Assembly: GCA_007122745.1 (NCBI GenBank)
Contig: SKTA01000184.1
Span: 1 to 14,953 of the forward strand
Direction of reading: 5' to 3'
Length of the DNA: 14,953 bases
Origin: Bacteroidales bacterium
GTDB taxonomy: Bacteria > Bacteroidota > Bacteroidia > Bacteroidales > UBA7960
Shown: positions 7,757 through 14,953 of the stretch, piece after piece
How positions within the stretch are numbered: the first letter of the stretch is position 1
Layout of the letters: each line of letters begins with the position of its first letter
The notes under the pieces: model-generated
Database searches by the model: none
What the model saw: only the letters and a program-made list of their open reading frames with translations
Told to the model about the DNA's origin: nothing
Program-made: the position numbers and the translations under genes

Positions 7757-8689
7757 TTAATAAAGCTTTGAACGCTTAACCAAAAAATTGAGCAGGACTT
7801 TTTCGTAACCCTCATTGATGTCTGAAGGGACAAAGTCTATCTTGTATTGCATGCATTTCAGGCGCAAACGGTGGTAGTAATCCTGCATGCTCTGCACATA
7901 TTTTTCTTTAAGGTCACCGGGATTCAACCGCACACTTTCTCCGGTTTCCATATCAATGAAACGGAAAGGGCGGCTCTGATACGAAAACTCCAATTCCTTG
8001 TCTTTCTCATACACATGAAAAAGCACCACCTCATGTTTATTGTGTTTAAGGTGCTGCAGTGCGGAAAATAAGGCATCAGGCCTGGCTTCGTTGTCCATCA
8101 TATCGGAAAAGATGATCACCAGGGATCGTTTATGGATCTTTTCCGCGAGCAGGTGCAGCAAGTCAGCAGTATTTGTTGTGACGTTCAGTTGTTCCTTGTC
8201 GGTGTTATATATTTTATTGAGATGGCTGTAAAGCATCTTATGGTGCACGCTACTGGATCGTGCAGCGGTATGAAGATCTGTCTGATTGGATAATAAGCTG
8301 AGTCCAACGGCATCCCGCTGCTTTCGTAGAAAATAAATCAGTGCGGAAGCACACTCAATGGCAAAATTCAGCTTTGATGAGGGGTTCCCTTCACCATCTT
8401 TGCCCCTGAAATACATTGAAGAGGAGGTATCTATTACAATTTGGCATCGCAGATTGGTCTCCTCTTCGAACCGTTTCACAAACAGCTTTTCTGACCGGGC
8501 ATAAAGTTTCCAATCAATATGCCTGGTACTTTCACCGGGATTATATATCCTATGTTCGGCAAATTCAACGGAAAAGCCGTGAAAGGGGCTTTTGTGCATC
8601 CCCGTTATAAAACCTTCAACCACCTGACGGGCCAGCAATTCAAGATTGCCAAAGCGACCAGGCACTTCAGGATCAATTTGTTTGATCAA
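7757..8689 (-). CDS. DUF58 family protein with von Willebrand A-like fold
   Basis: A 310-residue soluble protein of the DUF58 family, often linked to MoxR AAA+ ATPases and Bat-type vWA proteins in Bacteroidetes; its molecular role is not established. The family signature is clear: GFSVEFAEHRIYNPGESTRH (38-57), IDWKLYAR (58-65) and LFVKRFEEE (69-77). A vWA-like domain follows with a complete MIDAS-type motif DTSSS (87-91) and a later FSDMMD segment. The start is a TTG at 8689; no in-frame ATG lies between the trxA stop and codon 31, and starting at M31 would remove conserved residues (NLELLARQVVEGF). The gene starts 49 bases after trxA and stops 12 bases before the PAS gene. No moxR or bat gene is visible nearby, so a MoxR partner would have to be encoded elsewhere. 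Confidence 0.88.
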   Translation of the reverse strand: MIKQIDPEVPGRFGNLELLARQVVEGFITGMHKSPFHGFSVEFAEHRIYNPGESTRHIDWKLYARSEKLFVKRFEEETNLRCQIVIDTSSSMYFRGKDGEGNPSSKLNFAIECASALIYFLRKQRDAVGLSLLSNQTDLHTAARSSSVHHKMLYSHLNKIYNTDKEQLNVTTNTADLLHLLAEKIHKRSLVIIFSDMMDNEARPDALFSALQHLKHNKHEVVLFHVYEKDKELEFSYQSRPFRFIDMETGESVRLNPGDLKEKYVQSMQDYYHRLRLKCMQYKIDFVPSDINEGYEKVLLNFLVKRSKLY

Positions 8690-8738
8690 AAGAAAAAAAT
8701 TTACGCAGCAATGATCGACCTTGCTGCAAATTCCTAAA

Positions 8739-9059
8739 CTACTTTAACAGATTGTCGAGTTTTTCGGCAAGTACAGACTTAGGAACAGCTCCTACCTGCT
8801 TGTCTGCAATCTCTCCATTTTTAAAAAACAGAATGGTAGGAATGTTTCGAATCCCAAATTTCATGGCGACATCCGGATTGCTGTCCACATCAACCTTCCC
8901 AACAATCACTTTATCCTTATATTCTTCAGCAAGCTCTGAAACAATGGGAGCGACCATACGGCAAGGGCCGCACCACTCTGCCCAAAAGTCAACCAATACC
9001 GGCTTGTCAGCTTTCTCAACAAGCTCTTCAAAGTTTGAATCTGTGAATTCAACTGCCAT
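8739..9059 (-). CDS. trxA: Thioredoxin
   Basis: A 106-residue cytoplasmic thioredoxin that reduces protein disulfides and is recharged by thioredoxin reductase. The active site is the canonical WCGPC (29-33; redox cysteines C30 and C33), preceded by LVDFWAE, with the buried Asp of VDFWA at position 24. The cis-proline is P74 in RNIPTILFF, and the GAVPKSVL loop is present. Length and order match classical TrxA with no signal peptide or extra domain. ATG 9059 lies 73 bases from the dnaE stop on the same strand, and the gap holds a good promoter candidate, so trxA can be expressed independently of dnaE. The DUF58 and PAS genes follow closely and may ride on the same transcript. Confidence 0.97.
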   Translation of the reverse strand: MAVEFTDSNFEELVEKADKPVLVDFWAEWCGPCRMVAPIVSELAEEYKDKVIVGKVDVDSNPDVAMKFGIRNIPTILFFKNGEIADKQVGAVPKSVLAEKLDNLLK

Positions 9060-9089
9060 AATAATAAATTTTTTAGGTGATCAGAAATA

Positions 9090-9097
9090 CAAATATA
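9090..9097 (-). promoter_or_regulatory. Candidate Bacteroidetes -7 promoter element for trxA
   Basis: Read on the minus strand the octamer is TATATTTG, an exact match to TAnnTTTG. About 18 bases upstream (9116-9119) is TTTT, a partial -33 match. The predicted transcription start would leave a leader of roughly 25 bases before the trxA ATG at 9059. The position inside the dnaE-trxA gap supports it. Confidence 0.48.
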
Positions 9098-9132
9098 AAA
9101 GTAAAAGTATGAAATAAAACCATGTTCATTGA

Positions 9133-12100
9133 TTAATTTAAACGGTATTTAACATCATAATGTTTTAATAGGTCTTTTAAAAAACTCACCGGTTCCACTT
9201 TTATCTGTCGCGACAGCATATCGACCGAATATTTTTCAACAGGATCGTGAATGGTAATTTTCAGACGGGCTTTCCCCTTGTGTTTTTGTACAATTGTATG
9301 CATCCTTTCAACAAATTGCTCATTTACATCGGCCACAGGCATTGTCAGGATTAGGGAGGAATGCTCCTTTTCAACCAGGTCACTGAGCAAACTAATGTTT
9401 TTGACCTTTACATCCAGTTGCGCCGGATTGCGTCGGTTCACCTGCACCTGAACCTTTATCATCACTGCATTTTGCGATTCCAGAAAATGCTTCATCTTCA
9501 AATAGTCTTCCGCAAAAAGGAACAATTGATGGGAATCGGAATAATCTTCTATCTGAAAGTTCCCATAAGGTTTACCGGTTTTGGTATATTTATGGGAGGC
9601 GGTGGTTATGATCCCGGCAATAGAAAGTTCTTTGTTTTTAATCGCATGCAGGTTTTTCAGGTCGCTAATCCGGCCATTGCAATAAGAGCTTATATGAATT
9701 TTGTAATTGTCGAGGGGATGACCGGAAACATACATTCCTGTTACATCCTTTTCCTGTTGTAGCAGCTCCATACTCCCCCATCTTTCACATTCCGGAAGCT
9801 TGGGGTCAGGCAAATCAATTTCAGAAGTTTCCTCAAACAGATTCATCTGTGATGTATTCTCCCGGGCCAGCACATTTTGTGTATGCCGGATGATCTTATC
9901 TATGAATATACTGGCTCCATTGTCTTCTGTGTAAAAGAACTGGGCCCGGTGGCAACCTTCAAAGCAATCGAATGCACCCGCTTTTGCCAGTGACTCGAAA
10001 ACTTTTTTGTTGACACTTCGCAGGTTAACGCGCCGTGCAAATTCAAAAATGCTTTTAAAAGGACCATTCTTTTTTCGTTCTTCAACAATGTTCTCTACGG
10101 CACCTTCACCCACCCCTTTGATCGCACCCAGGCCGAACCTGATCTCCCCTTTGTCGTTCACTACAAAGTTGAATGTACTTTCGTTGACATCGGGACCCAG
10201 AACAGGAATTTGCTGGCGCTGACACTCTTCCATCATAAAAGTGATCTTCTTGATATCACTGAAATTATGTGTGAGCACTGCAGCCATGTATTCGGGTGTG
10301 TAATTGGCTTTGAGATAGGCTGTCCGGTAAGCAACCACCGAATAGGCAGCAGAGTGTGAGCGGTTGAATCCGTATTCGGCAAATCGGGCCATGACGTCAA
10401 AGATCTTATCGGCAGTGTTTTGGGGTATCCCCTTATTTACCGCTCCCTCGATGAAGAATTCCTTCTGTTTGGCCATCTCTTCAGGTTTTTTCTTGCCCAT
10501 GGCCCTGCGCAGGATATCTGCATTGCCAAGTGAATAGCCAGCCATGATTCTTGCCGCTTCCATGATCTGCTCCTGGTAAACCATGATGCCAAAAGTGGGC
10601 ATCAAGATATCCTCAAGCCACGGGTGCGGATATTCTACCTTCTGGCGACCATGTTTTCGCTTGATGTACATCGGAATGAAATCCATCGGACCGGGTCTGT
10701 ACAAGGCATTCATCGCGATAAGGTCTTCAATGTTGGAGGGCTTGAGCTCCTTGAGGTATTCACGCATCCCCTGCGATTCAAACTGAAACGTGCCGATGGT
10801 GTCTCCGCACTGGTAAAGAGCATAGGTTTTTTCATCATCCAGCGGTACATTCTCAATGTCAATGCTGCTTCCGTATCTGTTCTCAATGTTCTTAAGCGCG
10901 TCTTTGATGATGGAGAGGGTTTTGAGTCCGAGAAAGTCCATTTTAAGCATCCCCACCGATTCCACGCTCTTGCCGTCATACTGTGTTACAGGAAGATAAG
11001 TATCCTTTTGCTTACTAAGGGGCAGACAGTCGATAAGATTGGAAGGACCAATGATCACCCCGCAAGCGTGGACACCGGTCTGCCGGTAGGATCCTTCAAG
11101 GCTTCGCGCAAACTCAAGGGTTTCCCTAACCTGGGGAGACCCCTCCTTTAGTTCCCTGGCCAGCTCCGGGACTTTTTTGTAGGCATCTTCAAGTGTGGTG
11201 CCCACACGCTCCGGAACAAGCTTGGCCAAACGATCCGCCTCAGACAAAGGAAGCTTCAGCACACGTGCCACATCTCGAATGCTTGACCTTGCAGCCATCG
11301 TACCAAATGTAACAATCTGAGCCACACGCTCCTGTCCGTACTTCTCAATTACATAGTTTAATACTTTTTCACGCCCTTCATCATCAAAATCGATATCAAT
11401 ATCAGGCATTGAGATCCTTTCGGGATTCAAAAAACGCTCGAAAAGCAGTTTGTACCTAATGGGATCTATATCGGTGATTCCTGTACAATAGGCAACAGCA
11501 GATCCTGCCGCACTGCCCCTGCCCGGACCGACGGCAACATCCATTTCGCGCGCCTCGTTGATGAAGTCCTGCACGATCAGGAAATATCCGGCAAAACCCA
11601 TCTCTTTAATCACATTTAGTTCAAAATCAATACGTTCACGGATTTCATCGGTAATTTTGGGATAACGTTTACCGGCTCCGGCGTATGAAAGGTGACGAAG
11701 GTATTCATCCTCCGTGGCAAATCCCTCCTCAAGAGGGAAACCTGGTAATAAAACCTTTTCTGCACGAATACAATAGTCTTCAACTTTATTGGCAATGTCC
11801 ATGGTCCCCGTAAGGGCTTCAGGAACATCAGCAAACAGTTCTGCCATTTCAGCACGCGTCTTTAAATATTCCTGGCCTGTGTAACGCATGCGCGTTTCAT
11901 CATCAAGATCGCGGCCCGTCTGCAAACAAACGAGTATATCATGTGCCTTTGCATCTTTTGCATTGATGTAATGGCAATCATTGGACGCAATAAGAGAGAT
12001 TTTATGCTTTTTTGCCAAACGGATCAAAGCCTGGTTTACCGGTTCCTGTTCTTCCAAACCATGACGCTGCAGTTCCAGGTAAAAATCATCGCCAAATACA

Positions 12101-12606
12101 TCAAGATACTCTTTTATGATCGGTTCGGCAGCCTCTTCCCCCCTGCTCATGATTGTTTGCGGAATCTCACCGCCAAGGCAGGCAGAGGTGATAATCAATC
12201 CCTCATGGTATTTGAATAACAACTCCTTATCAATGCGAGAGGTATAATAAAACCCTTCAAGATACCCAAATGAGCACAAGCGGGACAGGTTGCGGTATCC
12301 TTCCAGGTTTTTTGCAAGAACAATCATATGATACCCACTCCTGTCCTCCCTGCCCTTTTTTTCCCATCTGCTGCCATCTGCAACATACATTTCACAACCT
12401 ATGATGGGTTTTACGCCAAGCTTCTTTGCCGTCTCAGTAAACTCCAATACACCATACATGTTTCCGTGGTCTGTTATGGCTAGCGCTTTCATGCCGTCGA
12501 CAGCAGCTTTTTGCAGCAAAGGGGCTACCGCTGAAGCCCCATCAAGAATGGAATATTGTGTATGTACGTGTAAATGAGTAAAATCAAGGATTGACATATA
12601 TGGCAT
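9133..12606 (-). CDS. dnaE: DNA polymerase III subunit alpha (DnaE type)
   Basis: The 1157-residue replicative polymerase subunit. Domains in order: PHP (about 8-240), polymerase palm and fingers, helix-hairpin-helix (FGLGAIKGVGEGAVENI, 824-840), and an OB fold (about 990-1075). Polymerase aspartates are D402 and D404 in PDIDIDF and D557 in LKMDFLGL; GPGRGSAAGS (360-369) is the family signature. The PHP domain keeps the full metal-binding set that degenerates in E. coli DnaE: H13, H15, D22, H47, E72, H93, C143, D210 and H212. QMNLF (920-924) fits the internal beta-clamp binding motif. ATG 12606 was taken; ATG 12597 (giving MSILDF) is equally possible. The gene diverges from rpsP across 139 bases, and trxA follows on the same strand after 73 bases. 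Confidence 0.98.
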   Translation of the reverse strand: MPYMSILDFTHLHVHTQYSILDGASAVAPLLQKAAVDGMKALAITDHGNMYGVLEFTETAKKLGVKPIIGCEMYVADGSRWEKKGREDRSGYHMIVLAKNLEGYRNLSRLCSFGYLEGFYYTSRIDKELLFKYHEGLIITSACLGGEIPQTIMSRGEEAAEPIIKEYLDVFGDDFYLELQRHGLEEQEPVNQALIRLAKKHKISLIASNDCHYINAKDAKAHDILVCLQTGRDLDDETRMRYTGQEYLKTRAEMAELFADVPEALTGTMDIANKVEDYCIRAEKVLLPGFPLEEGFATEDEYLRHLSYAGAGKRYPKITDEIRERIDFELNVIKEMGFAGYFLIVQDFINEAREMDVAVGPGRGSAAGSAVAYCTGITDIDPIRYKLLFERFLNPERISMPDIDIDFDDEGREKVLNYVIEKYGQERVAQIVTFGTMAARSSIRDVARVLKLPLSEADRLAKLVPERVGTTLEDAYKKVPELARELKEGSPQVRETLEFARSLEGSYRQTGVHACGVIIGPSNLIDCLPLSKQKDTYLPVTQYDGKSVESVGMLKMDFLGLKTLSIIKDALKNIENRYGSSIDIENVPLDDEKTYALYQCGDTIGTFQFESQGMREYLKELKPSNIEDLIAMNALYRPGPMDFIPMYIKRKHGRQKVEYPHPWLEDILMPTFGIMVYQEQIMEAARIMAGYSLGNADILRRAMGKKKPEEMAKQKEFFIEGAVNKGIPQNTADKIFDVMARFAEYGFNRSHSAAYSVVAYRTAYLKANYTPEYMAAVLTHNFSDIKKITFMMEECQRQQIPVLGPDVNESTFNFVVNDKGEIRFGLGAIKGVGEGAVENIVEERKKNGPFKSIFEFARRVNLRSVNKKVFESLAKAGAFDCFEGCHRAQFFYTEDNGASIFIDKIIRHTQNVLARENTSQMNLFEETSEIDLPDPKLPECERWGSMELLQQEKDVTGMYVSGHPLDNYKIHISSYCNGRISDLKNLHAIKNKELSIAGIITTASHKYTKTGKPYGNFQIEDYSDSHQLFLFAEDYLKMKHFLESQNAVMIKVQVQVNRRNPAQLDVKVKNISLLSDLVEKEHSSLILTMPVADVNEQFVERMHTIVQKHKGKARLKITIHDPVEKYSVDMLSRQIKVEPVSFLKDLLKHYDVKYRLN

Positions 12607-12692
12607 TTTTAAAATATAAAATTAATCAAAAAGCACGGTGATTATACCGAATAATTAGTGAAAAAGCATTTTTTTAATTCAAAAAAAAATCG

Positions 12693-12700
12693 GATATTTG
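12693..12700 (+). promoter_or_regulatory. Weak candidate -7 element for rpsP in the dnaE/rpsP divergent region
   Basis: GATATTTG, followed by CACCC, resembles TAnnTTTG with one mismatch, and the TTTGCAC extension is common at Bacteroidetes promoters in my recollection. A T7 tract sits about 17 bases upstream (12669-12675) as a possible -33/UP region. The start would leave a leader of about 40 bases before ATG 12746. The 139-base divergent region is otherwise A/T-rich; I found no clear TAnnTTTG for dnaE on the minus strand. Confidence 0.33.
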
Positions 12701-12745
12701 CACCCTTGAAAAAAACACTATTATTTAACTTAATTAATTGAAACA

Positions 12746-13432
12746 ATGCCAACAAAGATCAGACTACAGAGAAAAGGTAAAAAAGGACAACCTTTTTACC
12801 ATCTGGTAGTAGCGGATGGTCGTGCACCCCGGGACGGAAAATTCATTGAGAGACTTGGCACTTACAACCCCATGACGCACCCCTCTGCCATTACCTTAGA
12901 TTTTGAACGTTCACTTTACTGGATCCAGATCGGTGCGCAACCCACAGATACAGCCCGCAGCATCCTTTCCATCAAAGGGGTCATGCTGAAGCACCACCTT
13001 CTCAAAGGTGTCCAAAAAGGCGCCCTTACAGAAGACCAGGCAGAAGAGAAATTCCAGGCCTGGCTGACAGAGAAGGAAGAAAAAGTTGAACAGGCGAAAA
13101 AAGATGAGATGCTTTCTGATAAAGAAAAAGCAAAGAAAACACTGGAAGAGGAACGTCACGTAAACGAGGCACGGGCAGCTGAACTGGCCAAAAAACGTGC
13201 AAAAGATAACCTGAAAGTTGAAGAGGAAGCCGCTGCAAAACGAGAAGAGGCCGAAGCCAAGGCAGCAGCAGCAGCAGAACCGGCTGCCGAATCAAAAGAA
13301 GAGGTAAAAGCTGTAGCTGAAGCCAAAACAGAAGAAACCAAAGAAGAACCAGCCAAAAAAGAGGAAGAAACCAAAGAAGAACCAGCCAAAAAAGAGGAAG
13401 AAAAGAAAGAGGAAGACAAGAAGGCTGAATAA
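12746..13432 (+). CDS. rpsP: 30S ribosomal protein bS16 with long charged C-terminal extension
   Basis: bS16 is an early-assembling 30S protein that binds 16S rRNA. The first ~85 residues are the conserved core: MPTKIRLQRKGKKGQPFYHL (1-20), VVADGRAPRDGKFIERLGTY (21-40), and the YWIQIGAQPTDTARSIL segment. The product is 228 residues, against about 80-90 in E. coli. The extra ~140 residues are Lys/Glu/Ala-rich, likely a long helix or disordered, with a helical K/E stretch (about 105-165), an Ala-rich patch (about 170-185), and three 11-residue repeats at the extreme C-terminus (196-228: EETKEEPAKKE twice, then EEKKEEDKKAE). Bacteroidetes bS16 proteins usually carry an extension, but this one seems long. 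rimM follows after 24 bases, the standard rpsP-rimM pairing; trmD and rplS do not follow here. Confidence 0.97.
   Translation: MPTKIRLQRKGKKGQPFYHLVVADGRAPRDGKFIERLGTYNPMTHPSAITLDFERSLYWIQIGAQPTDTARSILSIKGVMLKHHLLKGVQKGALTEDQAEEKFQAWLTEKEEKVEQAKKDEMLSDKEKAKKTLEEERHVNEARAAELAKKRAKDNLKVEEEAAAKREEAEAKAAAAAEPAAESKEEVKAVAEAKTEETKEEPAKKEEETKEEPAKKEEEKKEEDKKAE
13331..13396 (+). repeat. Two perfect 33-base tandem repeats in the 3' end of rpsP
   Basis: Two identical 33-base units (13331-13363 and 13364-13396) lie head to tail, each encoding EETKEEPAKKE. A diverged third unit (13397-13429) encodes EEKKEEDKKAE and runs to the stop codon. The unit length is a multiple of three, so gain or loss of a copy would change tail length without a frameshift. 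Exact identity, including synonymous positions, points to recent duplication. Confidence 0.95.
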
Positions 13433-13456
13433 TACATCCCTACCATAACCCTGTAT

Positions 13457-13987
13457 ATGCAAACAAACGATTGTTATTTTCTGGGTTATATTTCGAAAAC
13501 AATAGGTTTTGAAGGATCACTGCTTGCATTTTTTGAAGTCAGTGATCCTTCTTTATATAAAGATTTGGAAGCAATTCATATCCTTATCGATGGCAAACTG
13601 GTTCCATTTTTTGTGGATGAAATCAATATCAGGAAAAAAGACAAAGAGGTGGTAATTGATCTGGAAGATATCTTTACCCCGGAAAAAGCACGTTTTCTCT
13701 GCAACCGAAAAATATTTGTACACCGAAAAAACTTAAAACACAACATTCGTCAAACAGGTTTCCAGCAGGAGATTTTGATCGGTTTTTCAGTGTTTGACCG
13801 GGAGCGCAACTATCTTGGTATCATTGAAGAGATCTTTGAATATCCCGGCAATCCTGTTTTTAGCATTAAAAAAGAAAAACAGGAAATTTTGCTGCCCATA
13901 GCTGAAGAATTTATCACAGCAATAGATCCGGATAAAAAAGAGATCATTATTGCTCCACCAGACGGACTGCTGGACCTCTACATCTAA
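13457..13987 (+). CDS. rimM: Ribosome maturation factor RimM
   Basis: RimM binds uS19 and the 30S head and is needed for late 16S rRNA processing. The 176-residue product has the two expected domains. The N-terminal RimM barrel (about 5-90) begins CYFLGYISKTIGFEGSL, the family's G-x-I-x-k-x-x-G-x-x-G pattern. The C-terminal PRC barrel (about 100-170) contains LIGFSVFDRERNYLGIIEEI, EILLPIAEEFI and the typical ending PPDGLLDLY. ATG 13457 follows rpsP by 24 bases, so the two are probably co-transcribed. A perfect 12-bp inverted repeat lies within codons 19-32. After the stop there is a candidate terminator and no trmD, so the gene ends this unit. Confidence 0.95.
   Translation: MQTNDCYFLGYISKTIGFEGSLLAFFEVSDPSLYKDLEAIHILIDGKLVPFFVDEINIRKKDKEVVIDLEDIFTPEKARFLCNRKIFVHRKNLKHNIRQTGFQQEILIGFSVFDRERNYLGIIEEIFEYPGNPVFSIKKEKQEILLPIAEEFITAIDPDKKEIIIAPPDGLLDLYI
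13511..13551 (+). repeat. Perfect 12-bp inverted repeat inside rimM
   Basis: GAAGGATCACTG (13511-13522) is the exact reverse complement of CAGTGATCCTTC (13540-13551), with a 17-base spacer. It lies 54 bases after the rimM start, within the N-terminal domain coding region. In RNA it would form a strong hairpin. Only three T follow the second arm, so it is not a standard terminator. Confidence 0.85.
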
Positions 13988-14035
13988 ATTCAGTCAATTT
14001 TTCCGGTTTTCTCACCTACTTTCCTTGATTTTAAC

Positions 14036-14075
14036 CCTTTAGGTATCATTTTGACGCATCATAAAGGCTTTTTTT
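14036..14075 (+). terminator. Candidate rho-independent terminator after rimM
   Basis: CCTTTA (14036-14041) pairs with TAAAGG (14062-14067) across a 20-base loop, followed by C and seven T (14069-14075). It is 48 bases past the rimM stop, a suitable place to end the rpsP-rimM transcript. The stem is short and partly A/T. Confidence 0.45.
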
Positions 14076-14199
14076 ATTTGATTTGAAATTTGTGCCCGAT
14101 CGTGTGCAATGTTAAATCATAAAAACACGACAGGCCATCAAAAGGGAAAACCTTTTAAAGGACGGGGATGTTCTGGTGTTCAAATTCAGCTAAAAATGC

Positions 14200-14207
14200 T
14201 ACTTTTG
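14200..14207 (+). promoter_or_regulatory. Candidate Bacteroidetes -7 promoter element for the ABC permease gene
   Basis: TACTTTTG matches TAnnTTTG exactly and is the same octamer as at 1595-1602. It lies 16 bases upstream of the proposed TTG start, so the leader would be only about 10 bases and would carry AGGAG at 14217-14221. If translation instead began at ATG 14254, the leader would be about 40 bases. No clear -33 box was seen. Confidence 0.45.
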
Positions 14208-14223
14208 ACAAAAATCAGGAGCC

Positions 14224-14953
14224 TTGAATACCCCTCTGTTTATTGCGCGACGCATGGGTGTTTCCGGTAGCGGAACAGAATTTACCGGAATCATCAAAAA
14301 AATTGCCATCCTGAGCATTGCCTTAGGAATTGCCGTCATGATCATATCCATGGCGGTAGTTACCGGTTTTCAGAATGAGATAAGGGATAAGGTGATCGGT
14401 TTTGGCGGGCACATTCAGGTCACAAACTACGATTACAATATTTCCTTCGAAGCCAGGCCGATTCAAAAAGACCAGTTCCCTGTGGATGAAGCGATGAAGA
14501 TTCCCGGGATAAGACATATCCAGATCTTTGCAACAAAGCCGGGCATCATCCGGACAGATGATGACATACACGGTGTCATCCTTAAAGGGATTTCCTCCGA
14601 CTTTAACTGGGATTTCTTCGAGGAAAGGATGGTAGACGGAAACATCCTTGAGCTCGATGACAGCTTAAGGTCTGATGAGGTGATCATCTCCGGGGTTATT
14701 GCACGACAGCTGCAGCTGGAGGTTCAGGATGATATTTTCATGTACTTCATTCAGGAACCTCCGCGTATCAGGCGATTCACGGTTGCCGGCATTTATGAAA
14801 CCGGTCTGGAAGAGCTTGATAAGATCTTTGTACTGGGTGACATCCGGCACATTCAGCGATTGAACGATTGGAATGAAGACCACATTGGGGGTTTTGAAAT
14901 CCTGGTGTCAGGATTTGATGATATTTCAAGAATAGAAGACCAGGTGTTTGACC
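14224..14953 (+). CDS. FtsX/LolC-E family ABC transporter permease, 5' part (3' end outside window)
   Basis: The first 243 codons of a membrane permease resembling the LolC/LolE family, which with a LolD-type ATPase extracts lipoproteins from the inner membrane or drives related envelope transport. The product starts (M)NTPLFIARRMGVSGSGTEF, followed by one transmembrane helix (about 26-47: KIAILSIALGIAVMIISMAV) and VTGFQNEIRDKVIGFGGHIQ, typical of this family. The remainder is a periplasmic domain with segments such as GVILKGISSDF and DEVIISGVIARQLQL. An in-frame stop at 14206 restricts the start to TTG 14224 or ATG 14254. I prefer TTG, because the N-terminal NTPLFIARR resembles family members and AGGAG lies just upstream, although only two bases away. 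The later transmembrane helices and any partner gene lie beyond the window. Confidence 0.87.
   Translation, partial: MNTPLFIARRMGVSGSGTEFTGIIKKIAILSIALGIAVMIISMAVVTGFQNEIRDKVIGFGGHIQVTNYDYNISFEARPIQKDQFPVDEAMKIPGIRHIQIFATKPGIIRTDDDIHGVILKGISSDFNWDFFEERMVDGNILELDDSLRSDEVIISGVIARQLQLEVQDDIFMYFIQEPPRIRRFTVAGIYETGLEELDKIFVLGDIRHIQRLNDWNEDHIGGFEILVSGFDDISRIEDQVFD

Larger units (their letters stand above)
13988..14223. other. Non-coding gap between rimM and the ABC permease gene
   Basis: These 236 bases hold no convincing gene on either strand. Besides the terminator candidate, there are two further short inverted repeats: TCGTGT/ACACGA (14100-14105 and 14125-14130), and AAAAGG/CCTTTT with a 5-base loop (14140-14145 and 14151-14156). 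A promoter element follows at 14200. No RNA family was recognised. Confidence 0.6.

Noticed and set aside
10624..11151. 175-codon open frame on the plus strand opposite dnaE
   Set aside because: It lies wholly antisense to conserved polymerase coding sequence, shows no recognisable domain, and dnaE accounts for the codon pattern.
13331..13429. Tandem 33-base repeats considered as a CRISPR-like array
   Set aside because: The units abut with no spacers, remain in frame, and encode part of bS16.
13156..13446. 96-codon Ser/Ala-rich open frame antisense to the rpsP tail
   Set aside because: Its composition is the mirror of the Lys/Glu/Ala repeats in rpsP; it is a by-product of that biased sequence.
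1..14953. Search for mobile elements, defence genes or secondary-metabolite clusters
   Set aside because: No transposase, integrase, restriction or nuclease-toxin gene, no terminal inverted repeats, and no synthase or NRPS-like gene were seen; the content is conserved core genes.

Overview
The window looks like ordinary core chromosome of a Bacteroidota (Bacteroidetes) bacterium, probably close to Bacteroidales/Marinilabiliales. Evidence: several start regions are preceded by the phylum's TAnnTTTG -7 promoter element instead of a sigma-70 -10 box (about 1595, 5408, 9090 reverse, 14200). Shine-Dalgarno sequences are weak or absent. Two rhomboids follow mutL, ribosomal protein bS16 carries a long charged C-terminal tail, and there is a lipid-type alpha-oxoamine synthase. 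I see no insertion sequence, phage gene, CRISPR array, tRNA or rRNA, and no sign of recent transfer.

Layout. Positions 1-6697, plus strand: the 3' part of mutL (cut by the window edge), two tandem rhomboid intramembrane proteases, uvrB, then a PLP-dependent alpha-oxoamine synthase with its own promoter candidate. Positions 6770-12606, minus strand (reading right to left): dnaE, trxA, a DUF58/vWA-like protein, and a membrane-anchored PAS protein. The two blocks converge near 6700-6790, where there is a candidate terminator. Positions 12746-14953, plus strand: rpsP, rimM, a 236-base non-coding gap with a candidate terminator and promoter, and the start of an FtsX/LolC-E type ABC permease that runs off the end. 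dnaE and rpsP diverge from a 139-base A/T-rich region.

Functions. The left block pairs DNA repair (MutL, UvrB) with membrane proteolysis. The minus block pairs the replicative polymerase with thioredoxin and two less characterised proteins, which may be co-transcribed from a promoter in front of trxA. The right block is ribosome assembly: bS16 and its 30S maturation partner RimM.

I did not find a convincing undescribed system. The points most worth a second look are: a MutL that has lost most of its endonuclease zinc site; a DnaE whose PHP domain keeps a complete metal-binding set; a PAS plus GAF-like sensor with no output domain; an unusually long repeat-bearing bS16 tail; a perfect 12-bp inverted repeat inside rimM; an alpha-oxoamine synthase of uncertain substrate; and a GASA-variant rhomboid.
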